Assembly: GCA_949130495.1 (NCBI GenBank)
Contig: OX422222.1
Location: 278,680,109-278,744,108, forward strand
Length of the DNA stretch: 64,000 nucleotides
Direction of reading: 5' to 3'
Source: Sambucus nigra
Lineage: Eukaryota; Streptophyta; Magnoliopsida; Dipsacales; Adoxaceae
The position numbers were made by a program, and so were the translations under genes. Positions 21,161 through 33,745 of this stretch are shown piece by piece; positions within the stretch are counted from its first letter, which is position 1; each line of letters begins with the position of its first letter. Under the pieces are notes generated by a model. That model had not been told where the DNA came from. It made no database searches and saw only the letters and a list, made by a program, of their open reading frames with translations.

Positions 21161-22650
21161 AAGAGATAAAAAGAAGCTAAAGAAGGGTGAGGCCAATGAG
21201 AAGGTAGAATCCAACGTCCTCAATGAGGAAGAGCTAGAAAAAATCATCCAAATTGACAAATCCCTAAAGAAAGAGGTCAAAGAGTAGCTAATCAAGTTAT
21301 TAAAAAAGAGGCAGAGCATCTTTGCTTGGATCCATGAGGATATACCAGGTATTGATATGAAGATTCTATTCCATAAGCTGAATGTGGTCAAGGATACAAA
21401 GCCGATCAGGTAGATAAGGAGAGTTTACTCTCGATAGAAGTATGATGTCATTCGGGAAGAGGCTAGGAAGTTGGAAAAGGGCGACTTCATCAGGGAGGTC
21501 ATTTATTTTGATTGGCTTGCAAATGTTGTCATCGTCGCCAAAGCCAATGAAAAATGGAGGATATGTGTTGTCTTTAAGGATCTGAACAATTCATGCCCCA
21601 AAGACAGCCTCCCATTGTCATGGATTGATCAGATGGTAGACTCTGCCGCTGGCAGTGAATTAATGAGTTTTATGGATGCCTACTCAGGCTATAATAAAAT
21701 ATTCATGGATTCGGTTGACACAGAGAAGACAACTTTCATAACGAATAAGGGAACCTATTTCTTCAAAGTCATTCCCTTTGGATTGAAAAATATCGAGGTA
21801 AAATATCAAAGGATGGTTAATAAAATGTTTGAGGACTAGATTGGGAAGACAATGGAAGTGTATTTTGATGACATGTTGACGAAGGGCCTCAAGGCCAACA
21901 CTCACGTGGCAGACCTTGAGCGTACTTTTGACACAATGTATAAGTATAAGATGAAGCTCAACCCCACCAAGTGTGTCTTCGACGTCAGAGCATGAAAGTT
22001 ATTAGGATTTATTATGAATCATAGGGGGATTGAAGCCAACCACGAAAAGATCAAATCTTTGATGGAGATGAAGACTCCCACAATAGTAAAGGATGTGTAG
22101 AGACTAACTAGACGAGTGGATTCATTAAACATGTTTGTTTCTAGAGTTACTGATAAATGCCTTCCTTTATTTAAAGTGTTGAGAAAATCTTTTAAATGGA
22201 ATGATGAGTGTGATAAGGCCTTCTAAGATTTGAAGTCCTATCTTGGCTCTCCACTCTTATTGTCTAGACTAGTCCAAGGAGAGAAGTTGTATCTTTATTT
22301 AGCAGTGTGAGAGTGGGCCATTAGTTCCACTATTATCTGATAAAAGGATGGAGTTCAAAGACCAGTGTAGTTTAATAGCAAGGCCCTCCAGGGGGCCGAG
22401 CAATGATACCCCAAAATATAGAGGTTTGTCTATGCTCTGATCCATGCCTCGAGGAAAATGAAGTCCTTTTTTTGGGCACATACCATGGTGGTCCTCACCG
22501 ACTCTCCTCTCAGACAGGTCATTCAGAAGCTTGAGAAGTCAGGAAGGTTGATGTCTAGGTCAATTGAGTTGGGGGAATTTAACATCATCTACCAGCCAAG
22601 AATGACCATGGCAGACTTTGTAGCCAAGTTTACCTGGGATGAGGCTAAAA
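21161..22650 (+). pseudogene. RT and RNase H of element D
   Basis: Linker with IFAWIHEDIPGID near 21,320-21,355, then RT at 21,471-21,960: WLANVVIVAKANEKWRICV, FMDAYSGYN, VIPFGLKNIEVKYQRMVNK and VYFDDML, so the YxDD box is intact. Asp of the first RT motif (VDF) reads VVF. RNase H follows to about 22,640, ending MADFVAKFTWDEA, with PLRQVIQKLEKSGRLMSRS before it. In-frame stops lie, for example, after FED (21,839) and at RTPTIVKDV (about 22,099). Confidence 0.87.
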
Positions 22651-22729
22651 TAGCTTATGAACAAAAGAGTAGGTTGTGTCCTCCCCAGTTGAGGCCGAGA
22701 CAAATTCAACAATAAATAAGGCAACGGAA

Positions 22730-23033
22730 AATGAGGAGGAGCGATATCTCAAAATGGTACTATACAAAACCTCTTTGTTGATGAATCTTCATGTGAAAAT
22801 GGAAACGAAGCAGGATTAATCATGTCGGTCCTAGATGGGACTGATATAGAGTATGCACTCAGGTTTAGTATAAAACCTCTAATAATGAATCAAAGTATGA
22901 GGCTATCTTAGTAGTCCTCTCCCTTGCCAGAGCACTGAATGTCGATCGACTCCTTGTCCATAGTGACTCTAGGTTGGTTATTAACCAAATTATTAGGGTA
23001 TATGAGGCCAAGGGTGAAAGAATGGACAAGTTT
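22730..23033 (+). pseudogene. Second RNase H of element D, cut by a deletion
   Basis: FVDESSCENGNEAGLIMS (Asp kept) begins near 22,765. IEYALRF and LVHSDSRLVINQI-type sequence follow in shifting frames, ending at GERMDKF (about 23,032). At that point the reading frame runs straight into LTR sequence. Roughly the last quarter of aRNH and the whole integrase are missing, which marks one deletion breakpoint. Confidence 0.78.
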
Positions 23034-23491
23034 GTTATAACCAGATAATCCCCTCACATGCGGGGATATTGCATCATCATTAGTTACATGTTCTATGGAT
23101 AGATGTCATCATCCTATTGGGAGCTTTCATGTTCATATGCCTACTTCATGATTACGGGGTGCATTACACCCTCTAAGCACTATAAATACTTATTTTCTAC
23201 CTCATGGTAAAGAGATCATATATTAGAAACCCTGCTGAAACTCTGTCAAACTTACAGTAAGAGAGTGAAAGCTTGAGTGCATGTACCTTTAGGCCATTAG
23301 AGCCAGCATTAGTGGATTTCACACACTTGCACGGTGGACGTAGGCCTTTAATAGACCGAACCACTTAATTCTGGTGTTTTTCCTCTTTGCCTCATCTCTT
23401 CTTATTGTTATATTACTTATTTTCTTCCAATGTAGTCTCTGTGTGATCTCATTATCACTTTGACTCGGTGGTACCAATTATGGTATCATCA
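23034..23491 (+). repeat. Truncated 3' LTR of element D
   Basis: It starts abruptly with GTTATAACCAGATAATC, equal to GTTACAACCAGATTATC at 18,165 inside the 5' LTR. It then keeps the TATA box (23,181) and a longer U5 with GGTGGACGTAGGC and GACCGAACCAC, as in many plant LTRs, ending TGGTATCATCA. About 390 bases of the LTR's 5' side are gone. Confidence 0.78.
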
Positions 23492-24720
23492 GCATTAATT
23501 TTACGGACTTACAGAAAACTTCGTCGATCAGATAAACCTTGAGAAATCCTAACCATCCCAGATAGGCTTTACTCTTATTATCTACATTTCTTCTACAATA
23601 TCATTCATTGCTCGACCCGTGGATCAAGAACTAGAGATCCTAGAGGGGTTAGCTGAGAAAAGTCCCTAAACTGCTACGATATTATAATATTTTAAGTTCG
23701 CTGACATCTCTGGCATCCCAATAAGCATCCCTACTTCATCTGATGACAAAATTTCACCTAAGAGGAAGATTCCAAACTTTTTGGGGGTTCCCCTTGTCCC
23801 ACTACTATAACTGCTTATCCAATTAAAAGGAAGTATGTTGGGGTTCTCTTTGACCCAGTTGTTGTGGGGGATTCCCCTAATAAGGTGTAGATACAATATG
23901 TGAAGAGAAGAAAGGGAAATAACAACCTTATCATTCAAGTGTCGACCTTAAAGTTGGTACATGTCCCTGGAAAGGGGAAGGCCCATACCGAAAGGTCAGT
24001 TGTCAAGAAAGCGAAACTAGCTCTTGGTCTTTTGAGGGGAGCTTATCTCCTAAGTTACCATTCTATGGTCACTAGACTATCCTAAGATATTTTTCATTTC
24101 ATGCCTCCCAGGCATTTTTCCTTATCAGTAATTGATATCTTAATCTAATTTTTGTCAATTTAAGTTCTTATTCATGATACTAACTTTGTATTTTGTTATT
24201 TTCTTGGAAGTTTGTGGTGACTTTGTCAACATGTTTGACAGAAGGTCCGACTAGATAAAGTGCATCGTCGACCTGAGGGTTGAATTCAATGAGTCCCAAA
24301 AGGACCTTAATGCTTCCAAGGTTAAGGCAACTTAAAACAAGAACTTGATGAAGTCCAAGGATGAGGAGATTGATCAACTAAAGGCCAAAGTAAAGGGCAT
24401 AGAGAATACAAACCAGGAGTCAGCCTAAACCCTTATGGTAACATTAGATGCATAGTGTGTTTTATTTAAAAAAGTCTAGGATAAATCCTTTGATAATGTT
24501 TTAAAGTTCTAGGTATTTGTTTAGAGGGACTTTTTCAAGAAGAGTTGGGATAAGCCTTCGCCAAGAGAGGAGTTTCTTCTAACTCCAAGTTATTTTCCCG
24601 GTAGGCCCCTGGTTATCCTCCTAACTTGGAAGAGGATGAAGAAGAGAAAGACGAGGTTACCAACCAAACTAAGGTTATTAAAGATCCCAAAGAGATTGTT
24701 GTTAAGTAGTTTATCCTCAA
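23492..24720 (+). pseudogene. Antisense ORF-A of element C, second part with coiled coil
   Basis: Continuation of exon 2 of ORF-A after element D. It is heavily interrupted, but a charged stretch at about 24,240-24,420 reads LRVEFNESQKDLNASKVKA then MKSKDEEIDQLKAKVKGIE, a heptad-like coiled coil matching the second half of ORF-A in G and H. It is followed by FFKKSWDKPSPREEF-type sequence near 24,530, and an acidic lysine-rich tail ends near 24,700. Function unknown. Confidence 0.6.
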
Positions 24721-24984
24721 ATATTTTTGTAATTTCACATGTCATATCTTTTTTCTTTATATAATCCTTGTAATGGTTTGCTCCATTGTCTTTAAATTAA
24801 ATGAGAAACCATTTTGATTTGATAATATTATGTTTGGGGTAATTTTCTACACTACTACTTATGTATGTTTTTTGTTTTGGTTTTCTTTGATTTTGAATTT
24901 ATTTATTTCCTTTTTATAGTTTGATGATTGTATAGTATTTGTGCTTGTGGTCCAAAGGAATGAAAATTTGGATTTTGTCATTGG

Positions 24985-25580
24985 AGATGATGCTTCTGAT
25001 CAAGATTGAATAGCCGTTTTTGTTGTTGTTTTCCAAGCTTGCATAAAATGACAAGTCATTATAGAGACCAGATGAAGATGGTAGCGAGTCTCTATGCCTA
25101 ATTGGAGGAAATATGAAATATTATTGACCTCCTTCATGAAGATAACATCTTTAGGAAGGAGATTAAAAAGGCCAAAAATTCGTTCGAGCAATATGAAATA
25201 ATAAAAAAAAGGCAACACCAAAAGATTATGCAGTTTAGTACCATTTTAGTAAACAACCTCATGTTATCTGAAGTAATGGTTATAATGATAGTTGGAAGGA
25301 TGCCCTATTACACTTGGATGGACTATAGGCACGGTTAGTTAAACCCTTTGGCAATTCCTAAAGTCTCTCGAGCTTCCCAGTTTCAATACTGGTGCGAGGT
25401 GGATTCTCCCATTGTTTTGCTTCCTCCAATTAGGAGAGAAGAGTCATGGATACAAGTTGAGGTGATTCCTATATAATTAATAAGGGACTATCTCATCGAC
25501 CATAATAGTAATGATGATTTACTCCTTAACCTAGATACTGGTCAGCAAGTTGTCATAACTGAGGCATTGAACAACTAGAG
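24985..25580 (+). pseudogene. Antisense ORF-B of element C
   Basis: On the plus strand, opposite to pol of element C. The first half is charged and coil-like (LHEDNIFRKEIKKAKNSFEQ). The second half aligns with ORF-B of element H: QYWCEVDSPIVLLPP-I-RREESWIQVEVIP (H: YWYYHEISPSTLRPNPFKRE, then QWILIDAIPK). At least two in-frame stops. The position between ORF-A and integrase is the same as in G and H. Function unknown. Confidence 0.6.
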
Positions 25581-26017
25581 ATGATGCGACGCTGCTTGTA
25601 ATCTTTTCCCTTTTTATAATTGGATGATTGGGATCATCTTTATACGATTAATGAATATTTTGAATGAAATCAAATTTAATTTCATTTCAATTCATATGTA
25701 CATTCTCATGTTTCAATTATGTCTAGCATGAGTTCTTTAGTATTACCTTTTAGGATTGTGTTATCACATTACCTCATCTTTAGCACCAATCCATGGCAAG
25801 AAAGTACTTGTTTTTTAGGAAATTTACACATTCATGATTTTACCCAACCAAGCATGGTAAGATTATTTAATTCCTAGGAATTCCCTCGTATGTCTTTGGC
25901 ACGCCATGGGTAATTCATAATGTTTTCATATTATCAATAACAAAATATGTGACCTTAAGATAATGATTAAGTGTAACCACATCATCAAATATAATTAGGA
26001 GGGCTTTTATTAAGATA
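25581..26017. other. Non-coding 3' region of element C next to the inserted LTR
   Basis: AT-rich, with no reading frame or repeat that I can name. It continues, past the LTR insertion, at 33,826-33,959. Confidence 0.5.
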
Positions 26018-28679
26018 TGTGACACCCCGTATATTTTAGTACTCAAGTTATTCATGTTTAATTATTAAATTATACAAGCTGTTAATATAATTAAATACCA
26101 TTCTCAATATGAAATGAACAATTGAGACATGTGATAAAATAAAAGGATGTGGTATGAAAGTCCTATAATATAAGACTCGTAACAAAGTATCAAAAATATA
26201 ATAGAGATATCAACATCCAAACATCAACTCCTAAATACACGCCAAATATTGAGTCTTAAAATGATAAAAGCCAAGTACCACTGTCTAAGATACATACTAA
26301 CTGAAAGTGTAATGAAATACATCTCTCTCAACTAAAAATTAAATGATAGTCTAATAAGGGAATGGACCTACATATATCCCTAACTTAAGATGATCGGAAC
26401 TGGAAGATGAAGGATGATAGATCGAGAGAGGAATTATAAGCGGGAGTACCAACTCTAGCACCTGAAAGTTACAATAAATAAAGATGGGCCAAAGCCATAT
26501 CAAGTCTCTAAGCTATGCAACTCAAATTAGATTTATATACAAATGGTAAATTCACAGTTTATATAATCCATAATGATAGACCAACATTTATCAATATGCC
26601 TTGCAGTGCATTTTCATATCTCATTAAATTCATCAATTAATTATCCTCGTACTTAGTTACAATGTGACGGACATGTGCCCCTTTTCCCTGGCCATCCCAA
26701 GAAGATGCGGTGTGCACATACAAAACCACTAAAAAAATTTAGCCACCTACTTTACAATGTCGAAGACCCCATACTCATCATGTTACGTAGTGCCAAATTC
26801 CACCATAGCGTGTGATGCAAGATAAAGTCATATCCAATCATATTCTTCAAATATGCCAACATAAGGGTGTTACTTCTTGACAGTCACCCTAAAATCAACA
26901 TTCATAAATTCATTCATTTATAATGTGCCAAGTTTCGATCGTATTTCATCACACGTCATTAAATCATTATTATCTCATTACTTCACCCCTCTAGTCATAT
27001 TCAAATATTGCACTATGATAAGTGTTGTGTCACTACATTAAAGGATAGAAGAATAATATGTCTAACATGGAATTACTCACAAACTGATGTATTAAAGTAA
27101 AAGTGTATTGATTTTAATTAAAGGTTCTACAGCTATAACTCCAACCCATCTCTATACTTCATATGTGGGATGTCTCATCGATATTAAATCCAAACGAGGA
27201 TCCCCCGACGCACTTCCGTTTAGAACGGGTTGTCGTTAAGACAACTAATTAGCTAAAGGTTAGTTATAAAGAATTTAGTTAAGAGTGTAAGCATTTTAAA
27301 CATCCAACATCCATAACCAACCATAATACATTCAACACAAGCCACAATAACCATCAACCCAACAATCCAACACAAGTTTATCATGTACTCCTTCTAAATC
27401 GTTTACTTGATTAATTCCTTTAAGGGATGAAGGGGCTTGAATAATTTCTCATATAAACAGTCCATTTCTCAATTCTAAGAACATTATCTCAAATAGTTTT
27501 TTCAAGAATATATCATGGTATAAACAAATGTGAAATCTTCTCTTGAATAGTTAGCGAAAAATTATACATTTCCATATCTAAAGTTTCATCAAGCAAGTAT
27601 TTAGAATCAAGGGTACTAATCATTGAGCTAAAGGTACAACTTTTTCTAGGATGCACTTTTTAATTCTCAACTAGACTTTAAAATACATATCAATTATTCA
27701 ATTATAATTTTAATTAATATAAATCCAAAAACAAACTCAAGACCCTAAGATGTCAAATCTAGAAGTACGGTTCATATTCATTTTCTAACAATAATTATGA
27801 ATAGCTCTCAATATAAAACATGTGAGGATAATTAATTTCACCTAATAAAGATCATACCATAGGAACCCAGGAATTCCTATTGGCTTCTAACTCATTTTAA
27901 TCCTATAATTTAGGGTTCGATGAAGTTTAACATAAGCATATATAAAAGGAGAAGAATTGAGAGCAAATTCCCATAAAATCTTAAACAAAACTTATTTAGA
28001 ATTTCAAGGAAAAGATCCTTGAAAGCTAGCCTTATAAAAACTTGAAAAACTTCTTGAAAACTTAATTGAAAGACCTTATTTGATTCATTTGATTTCTCCT
28101 TAAAAATCCATTTGAAAAATTCATTGGAAGCTTTGAAAAAAATTGGTTTGTTAGGTGATAAAGAGGTTGTTTGAGAGATAATTTCGGGGTTTTATAGTTT
28201 CTTGTGAATTACGATATATTAAAATGAGGTTTCATAAGACGAATAAGTCTTAAAAATAATAAATAGTCCAAATAAAATAAGATCAACCTATAGATACTAC
28301 AACAAGTTCAGGAAATTCTACGGATCCAACCACAAATCTCATAGTCATAATCCTATCTACTGCGTACGTAACCCAAAATGCCTTGGGCATGGCCCAAAAA
28401 TCCCATATCAGGGAAACTCCAATATTTAAAAGCCCTACTTGATTTCCATGAAATTCATAAGTACACTATTACCTTCAAACCTTCTTAGGAATTCCCTAAA
28501 AGTCTATGAGTATTTTTAACTTTTAAAAATTACCAATTTAACCCCAAACTTTAATGAAATTGAACTTTAGCCCATAAATCTTTATCAATTTATCACTTGA
28601 AATGTAAAATTTCAAGTTAACTCATTTTAACTTAATTTACATCAAGAATTAATTTGAGTACACTACACCAAAATGCTAA

Positions 28680-29155
28680 TTCTTTGACTGCCTTATTGTG
28701 ACTACTAATGGGAGTGACAAACTTATCACTCCCGGGAGCAGTCATAAAATTATTTGTAACTCCCATTAGGGGTGATAAAATAAATGGGTAATAAAATATT
28801 TGAGTCAATTATTTTGTCACCGCTAATGACAGTCACAAATGTCACCATATAATTAATTTGTGACTCCTATAAGCAGTCACAAATTTATAACTGTTATAAG
28901 CAATCACAAATTTATAAGTTATGACTCTTATGATCAGTCACAAAATTATAACCGCTATGAAGAGTCATAAATTTTGGTCTAATACTAAATGTATGACTAC
29001 TATCAGTAGTCATAAATTTGTAACTGCTCGTAGCAGTCACAAATTTTGGCCTAACACTTAATTTGTAACCGCTATTAGCACTCACAAATTTATAACCGCA
29101 CAAAATTTTTCCTAAGACTTAATTGGTGACTGCTATTAGGAGTCACAAAAATTTT
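28680..29155. repeat. Left subterminal repeats of the CACTA element
   Basis: Many copies of a motif close to TGTGACTGCTATTAGCAGT, in both orientations and often as palindromes (e.g. near 28,680-28,740, 29,020-29,045 and 29,125-29,150). Known from the family: such repeats bind the element's DNA-binding protein. Confidence 0.8.
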
Positions 29156-29399
29156 CATCTAACTTTAATTTCCCTCTTCTCTCCTCTCTCTCTTCACAAC
29201 TCTCGCCCCTTCTCTTCTATATCTTTTATTTGGTTGCTGTGAGTTTTTGGTTTGTTCTATCATTTCATTTGGTTTGTTCCGTCATTTTGGTTTTCTCAGA
29301 GGCATTTCATTTCGTTGCTGTGAGATTTCTCCCTTTTCTCAGAAGCATTTCATTTCGTTTGTTTGTTCATTTCATTATATCTGATTTCATATCGTTTGT

Positions 29400-29600
29400 G
29401 TGAGTTTGTTATATTTGATTTCATTTCGTTGGATGGTTTGTTATATAAATCAGATATAAACGTTTATTTATGTTTCATTTCGTTATATTTGATTTCATTT
29501 CGTTGCTGTGAGTTTGTTATATCCGATTTCATTACGTTGGTTGGTTTGTTATATAAATCAGATATAAATGTTTATTTATGTTTTATTTCGTTGTTGTAAA
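29400..29600 (+). repeat. 108-bp tandem duplication inside the CACTA element
   Basis: GGTTTGTTATATAAATCAG occurs at 29,435 and 29,543, with flanking ATTTGATTTCATTTCGTT copies. The apparent 78-codon reading frame over it (29,363-29,599) is only this duplication translated. Confidence 0.75.
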
Positions 29601-31430
29601 AAGTATATAAATGTGTTTTTATGTTTGAGTTTGATTTAGTAAACATTTATTTCATAAATAAACATTTAGTTCGCTGAAACATTATTGTAGAGTTGTTAGA
29701 GGATTATCCAAACATGTAATGAATGAGAATGAAAAGTGGGATATGAGAAAATTGGTTGTTGTTCCTCAAGTTAGGTTACCATAGTTGTGTGCAGTTATTT
29801 ACTTTAGACTTCCAGTTTTAATTTTGGGTCCTTGCTTTATGTTTATGGTATTGTAGAGTTGTGCTCGTTTTCATTTATGCTTCATCATTTAATTTTCCAC
29901 TTTAGCCTTTTACCATATAAGCAAAGTGAAATTTAGACATTTTGTAATGTATTTTCGCTAACCAATGTGTAAAAGTACACCATACACAGTGGTGGGAGTA
30001 TTATAACCAGGGTAATTCCATTTATGCCCCAAGTTTTATAAAGGTAAAATAATCTATAATTGGCTAATATTCGTTTAGATCCTTTTGGATTATATATCAA
30101 TATCAAACTTTGATTATTTTGTTGAATTATTCAAAATATAGGACTATTTTTGCACTTATGGTAGTATTTGAAATTATTTGCATTACATTCTAGTTGTTTT
30201 TGGATGTTATTTTGTTAATGACTTTTAGATTTAATGTTTTATGAATCGCGATTCATATCTAGATTCAGTTATGCTTTCCTTGTCGTGTTTTTTTATGTGA
30301 TTCATATGTTTCCATTCTTTCCGAATTGATTTATTTTAAGCACTCATTTTAACTTATGCGTCGTCATTTATGATGCAAGTTTAAACTTTTACCATATAGT
30401 CACTCTTAAACTTATACTTTTTTAACGGTTTTTCGTTATACAAACATGTAAAAGTACCATACATGGTGGGAGTTCTCTAAGTAGTGTAATTGCTTTTATG
30501 TCATATACCAGTAGTTTGGAACATAATAGGCTTCTCTAAGGGTTATGTTTTACTTATACCTGTAGTTTGGAACTTACTGTTGTCCAGTTTTTTACTTTTC
30601 TTTTCTGAGCACAACCAATTAGATTAAAAAAGCGACCAGCTAGATAAAAAAAGAACCCTTTTGATCAATTAGATATAGACACACATTAAGAGCGATTCCT
30701 TACATCTTCAGGAGCATGGTTGCACACACTCACATATTAGTTGATTATATAATCATAAAATAGGTATAAACACATTTTAAGACTGCCTGGCTTGTGCATA
30801 TTAGTAATTGATTGGATGCACACACTTCTTGTCTTGTGCATATTAAGATTCGGACTTGTGCATATTAGTAATAACCCCCAAATCAATACCCATGCATCCT
30901 CTACATACCCTCTGCCATGTACGCGCACAACCCCTCCTTCCCAAATCGTAATAATCCGACCATTAACTCCTACCTGCTAACCCAACCTTGCTTCTAACAT
31001 GTTACACCCCATCTCGACCATAACCACTATCCTACCTGTAATCCCTCTCCTCCTAGCCAACCCACACCCTCGTATCCTCACCTCACTACCCCACAACCAA
31101 ATCGCTAATTCCTCTTCCCACCTCCCATTACCTGCTACACCCCTTAACAACTGTTGTCTCTGTCTAACATTTTCATAATGGTATATGGGCAAGATTTTAA
31201 TGGCGGCGTGTCCATTACGTTGGTGATTTATATTGGTAATTGGGTAGTAATCGACTTGTAATTGGTGTTTGGGCAAAAATTTAATGCTATTTGGTGTTTG
31301 GGCAGAAATTTAATGTTATTTTGTGTTTGAGCAAAAAGTTTTTTTTATTAGTGTTTGGGAAAAATTCTTTCCATCTAGAGTTTTTCTTTCAAAACAATTA
31401 CTATGACAAAGTTGCCACCATAATCTGGAC
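29601..31430. other. CACTA interior, no recognisable gene
   Basis: AT-rich sequence with short C/T-rich and repeat-like stretches (CTTGTGCATATTAGTAAT recurs at about 30,792-30,870). A 99-codon minus-strand frame at 31,276-30,977 has unremarkable composition and no family signature. Confidence 0.4.
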
Positions 31431-31447
31431 TTTGACTTTAAAGTTGT

Positions 31448-31635
31448 TTTAGGACCTTATAATCAGCCATGGGTCATAATATAGGACATTGAGGTTATAA
31501 AACTCAATAGCCTCCTCTGGCATTATACCTTCCTCAGTATGACCACTCTCCTGAGCTACTTTGCCACCCTCCTCTGTTGTGCCATCATCATCAGTCGAAT
31601 CACCCATCTGATACAACCTGAGTGCCATTATCGCC
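31448..31635 (-). CDS. Possible exon of unknown protein inside the CACTA element
   Basis: An uninterrupted stretch of about 60 codons on the minus strand starts MALRLYQMGDSTDDDGTTEE. It continues acidic to PEEAIEFYNLNVLYYDPWL and ends at a stop beside a possible splice donor (AAGGTCC). Acidic, low in stops and bounded by plausible splice signals, it may be an exon of the element's own gene or a captured gene fragment. I do not recognise it. Other pieces (e.g. plus strand 32,890-33,110 after a TTGTTTGCAG acceptor) could belong to a different gene. Confidence 0.3.
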
Positions 31636-33425
31636 CTCAGTCACAGTCACAATTCTTGTGTTGTAGATGATAAGATGATTATCTTTTTTATTACCCTCAT
31701 CTTGGAACAACTTTTGATAATAAATAACAAATATATCTTGCATCCGTGAAGCAGAATCAACCTAAATTCCTTGTCCATCTATGATCTTTGAATAACAATT
31801 TAGTACCCTCGGCTTGGAACAACGATTTTTTTTAAACATTGAACAAAGAATATAAACAGCAATGAGGTAGAGTGAAATAGTTGACTATCCCTACTATAAA
31901 CCTGACTTTCTAATCCATTGATAATGGGTATACTTCCTTCTGGTGAGTCAGTTATCAAGAGAGTAGGGCCCACGATGAACCAACAACTCTACGAAGTTAT
32001 CTGTTAGCACACCTATTGTTGGTATATACCTATAGTTTCAATTCGACATGAAGTGATCATATAGCCTCCTGGTAATTAGTTAGCACACCTACTGTTGGCT
32101 CTATGTTCATAATTGTACTTTATGTCTCATATATTTGTTTAAGTCGTACTGCTTTGGTGAGGCATCATATGGTAATTCCATATATGCTGAAATGGTCAGC
32201 TAATCGATATGTGTCTCATATATCTGTTGGTATATACCATGGTAATTGACATTTTCTGGGGTAAGTTAATGGTCCAAATTATTCTAGTGCAATTCCATAT
32301 ATTGAAATGGTCCAAATTATTCTATTCCAAATTATAATTGTTATGCAGTGTTGTACTTCCCTTATTATGGTGAAAAGGTCCAAATTATGCATACTATTAT
32401 AGGGATTCAAAAGATAAAGTATTTGATTTAATCTGGTATACATGATTAGCAATTTCCTTCTTTTATTTTTATCAAAGACACTCTGTTTGATTGAATAGGA
32501 AATGAAGGAAAAGATAAGATGTGAATATATAAACTGGGTTGTATGAACATGATGTGTTTGTTTCAAAATCTTGATCCAAAATGAATGTCATACTACACAA
32601 CTAAGAATTTTGATAAGTTTAACATGTATTATTATTTCTTCAATACTTCTTGGGAAAGGCCTTTTTTTAAGTTTATTACTTAGATGTAGGACTATATCTC
32701 CATTGCATCTATATTTGTTGCAAAAAGAAATATGCAATTGATAAACATGTTTCGTCGCATCTCTTGAAAACATTCACTTGTCTTGGATCTTCATACATGG
32801 ATCGAAACTGTGTTTATTTTCGATTACACCTCGTCTTAAAAGATGTTGATGCCAACAATTCTGAATCGAATTATATTTTATTGTTTGCAGGTATACAGAT
32901 GGTATACGTAGTATTCAAAGGCAAGCAACACAAGCACAAGTCAATGGGTACCGAAGCATCACATATAAAAAATTGAGTCCATTGAACTTGCTCAGCAGGC
33001 GTATTCCATGTACACTAGGGAGGATGTCACCATATTAATACCCTCCACGATTGATATATCAAGACGTCACGAAGCGTATCCACCGTGTGGTGACCCATGG
33101 TTTAGGGTTAGAATAATTTTTCACATGTTCATGACATTTTCTGTCATCGAAATGTTGTGTTGTTATTTTTTAGTTTATTTTTTTTATTCTATGTTCATTT
33201 TGTACTTGGCACCCAAAAAAGTATTGTTTGATGTTAAATTAAGTTTAAACAAGTTTTATGTGTATCGGATATTTGAAATGTCAGAAATATAAATGAAATG
33301 TTGTCGAATTTTTCTTGACTTGTTACATGTTCGTGATATTTATTCTTCTCTCGTCATTTCATCATTTTATGAAAATATAAAAATATTCATAACAACTCTT
33401 ACCACATTTAATTAATTCAGCTTTT
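31636..33425. other. CACTA interior, right part, no assigned gene
   Basis: AT-rich. An acceptor-like TTGTTTGCAG ends near 32,890, followed on the plus strand by a run ending SRRHEAYPPCGDPWFRVR (about 33,050-33,112). It may be an exon but has no known match. GTTAGCACACCTA(T/C)TGTTGG is repeated near 32,010 and 32,085. Confidence 0.35.
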
Positions 33426-33745
33426 GTAACTTCTAATAGCAGTCACAAATTTGTCACTACTGCTAATTTTGTAACCGCTGTGAGCAGTTACATAAATTAG
33501 GGGTCACAAATATTATATTCGTAGCTGTTGACAGCAGTTACAAATATTATATTCGTAACTACTAACAACAATTATAAACAGTAGTTACAAATTGGGTCAC
33601 CAGTCATAACTCCCATTGGGGTTATAAAAATTTATGACTGTTGTTAGGAGTTAAAATATTTCTTTTGTCACCCCCTAAATTATGAAGGCAAATAGCCATT
33701 ATAAAGATCATTTGTGACTGCTAACATCACTCACAAATCATCCAT
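33426..33745. repeat. Right subterminal repeats of the CACTA element
   Basis: Copies of AATAGCAGTCACAAAT/ATTTGTGACTGCTAA-type motifs mirror the left end. They finish a few bases before the right inverted repeat. Confidence 0.8.

Larger units (their letters stand above)
17774..23491 (+). mobile_element. Element D: internally deleted Tat element inside ORF-A of element C
   Basis: Order: LTR, primer site, gag, protease, RT, RNase H, aRNH, then directly a truncated LTR. Integrase, any antisense ORFs and the U3 part of the 3' LTR are absent. LTR ends are TGATATGACC and GGTATCATCA. Flanks ACGTT (17,769-17,773) and GCATT (23,492-23,496) could be a target duplication differing by two transitions. 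ORF-A of element C resumes on the far side, which confirms the insertion. Confidence 0.8.

Noticed and set aside
23481..23496. TGGTATCATCAGCA as a tRNA-iMet primer-binding site, implying another element starting here
   Set aside because: It fits better as the LTR end of D (GGTATCATCA pairs with the LTR start TGATATGACC), and the next sequence continues ORF-A of element C rather than a leader and gag.
29363..29599. 78-codon plus-strand frame with internal protein repeats
   Set aside because: It is the translation of a 108-bp tandem duplication of AT-rich DNA and shows no protein signature.
30977..31276. 99-codon minus-strand frame in the CACTA element
   Set aside because: No domain or splice context; the composition changes sharply along it and the upstream part is AT-rich non-coding.
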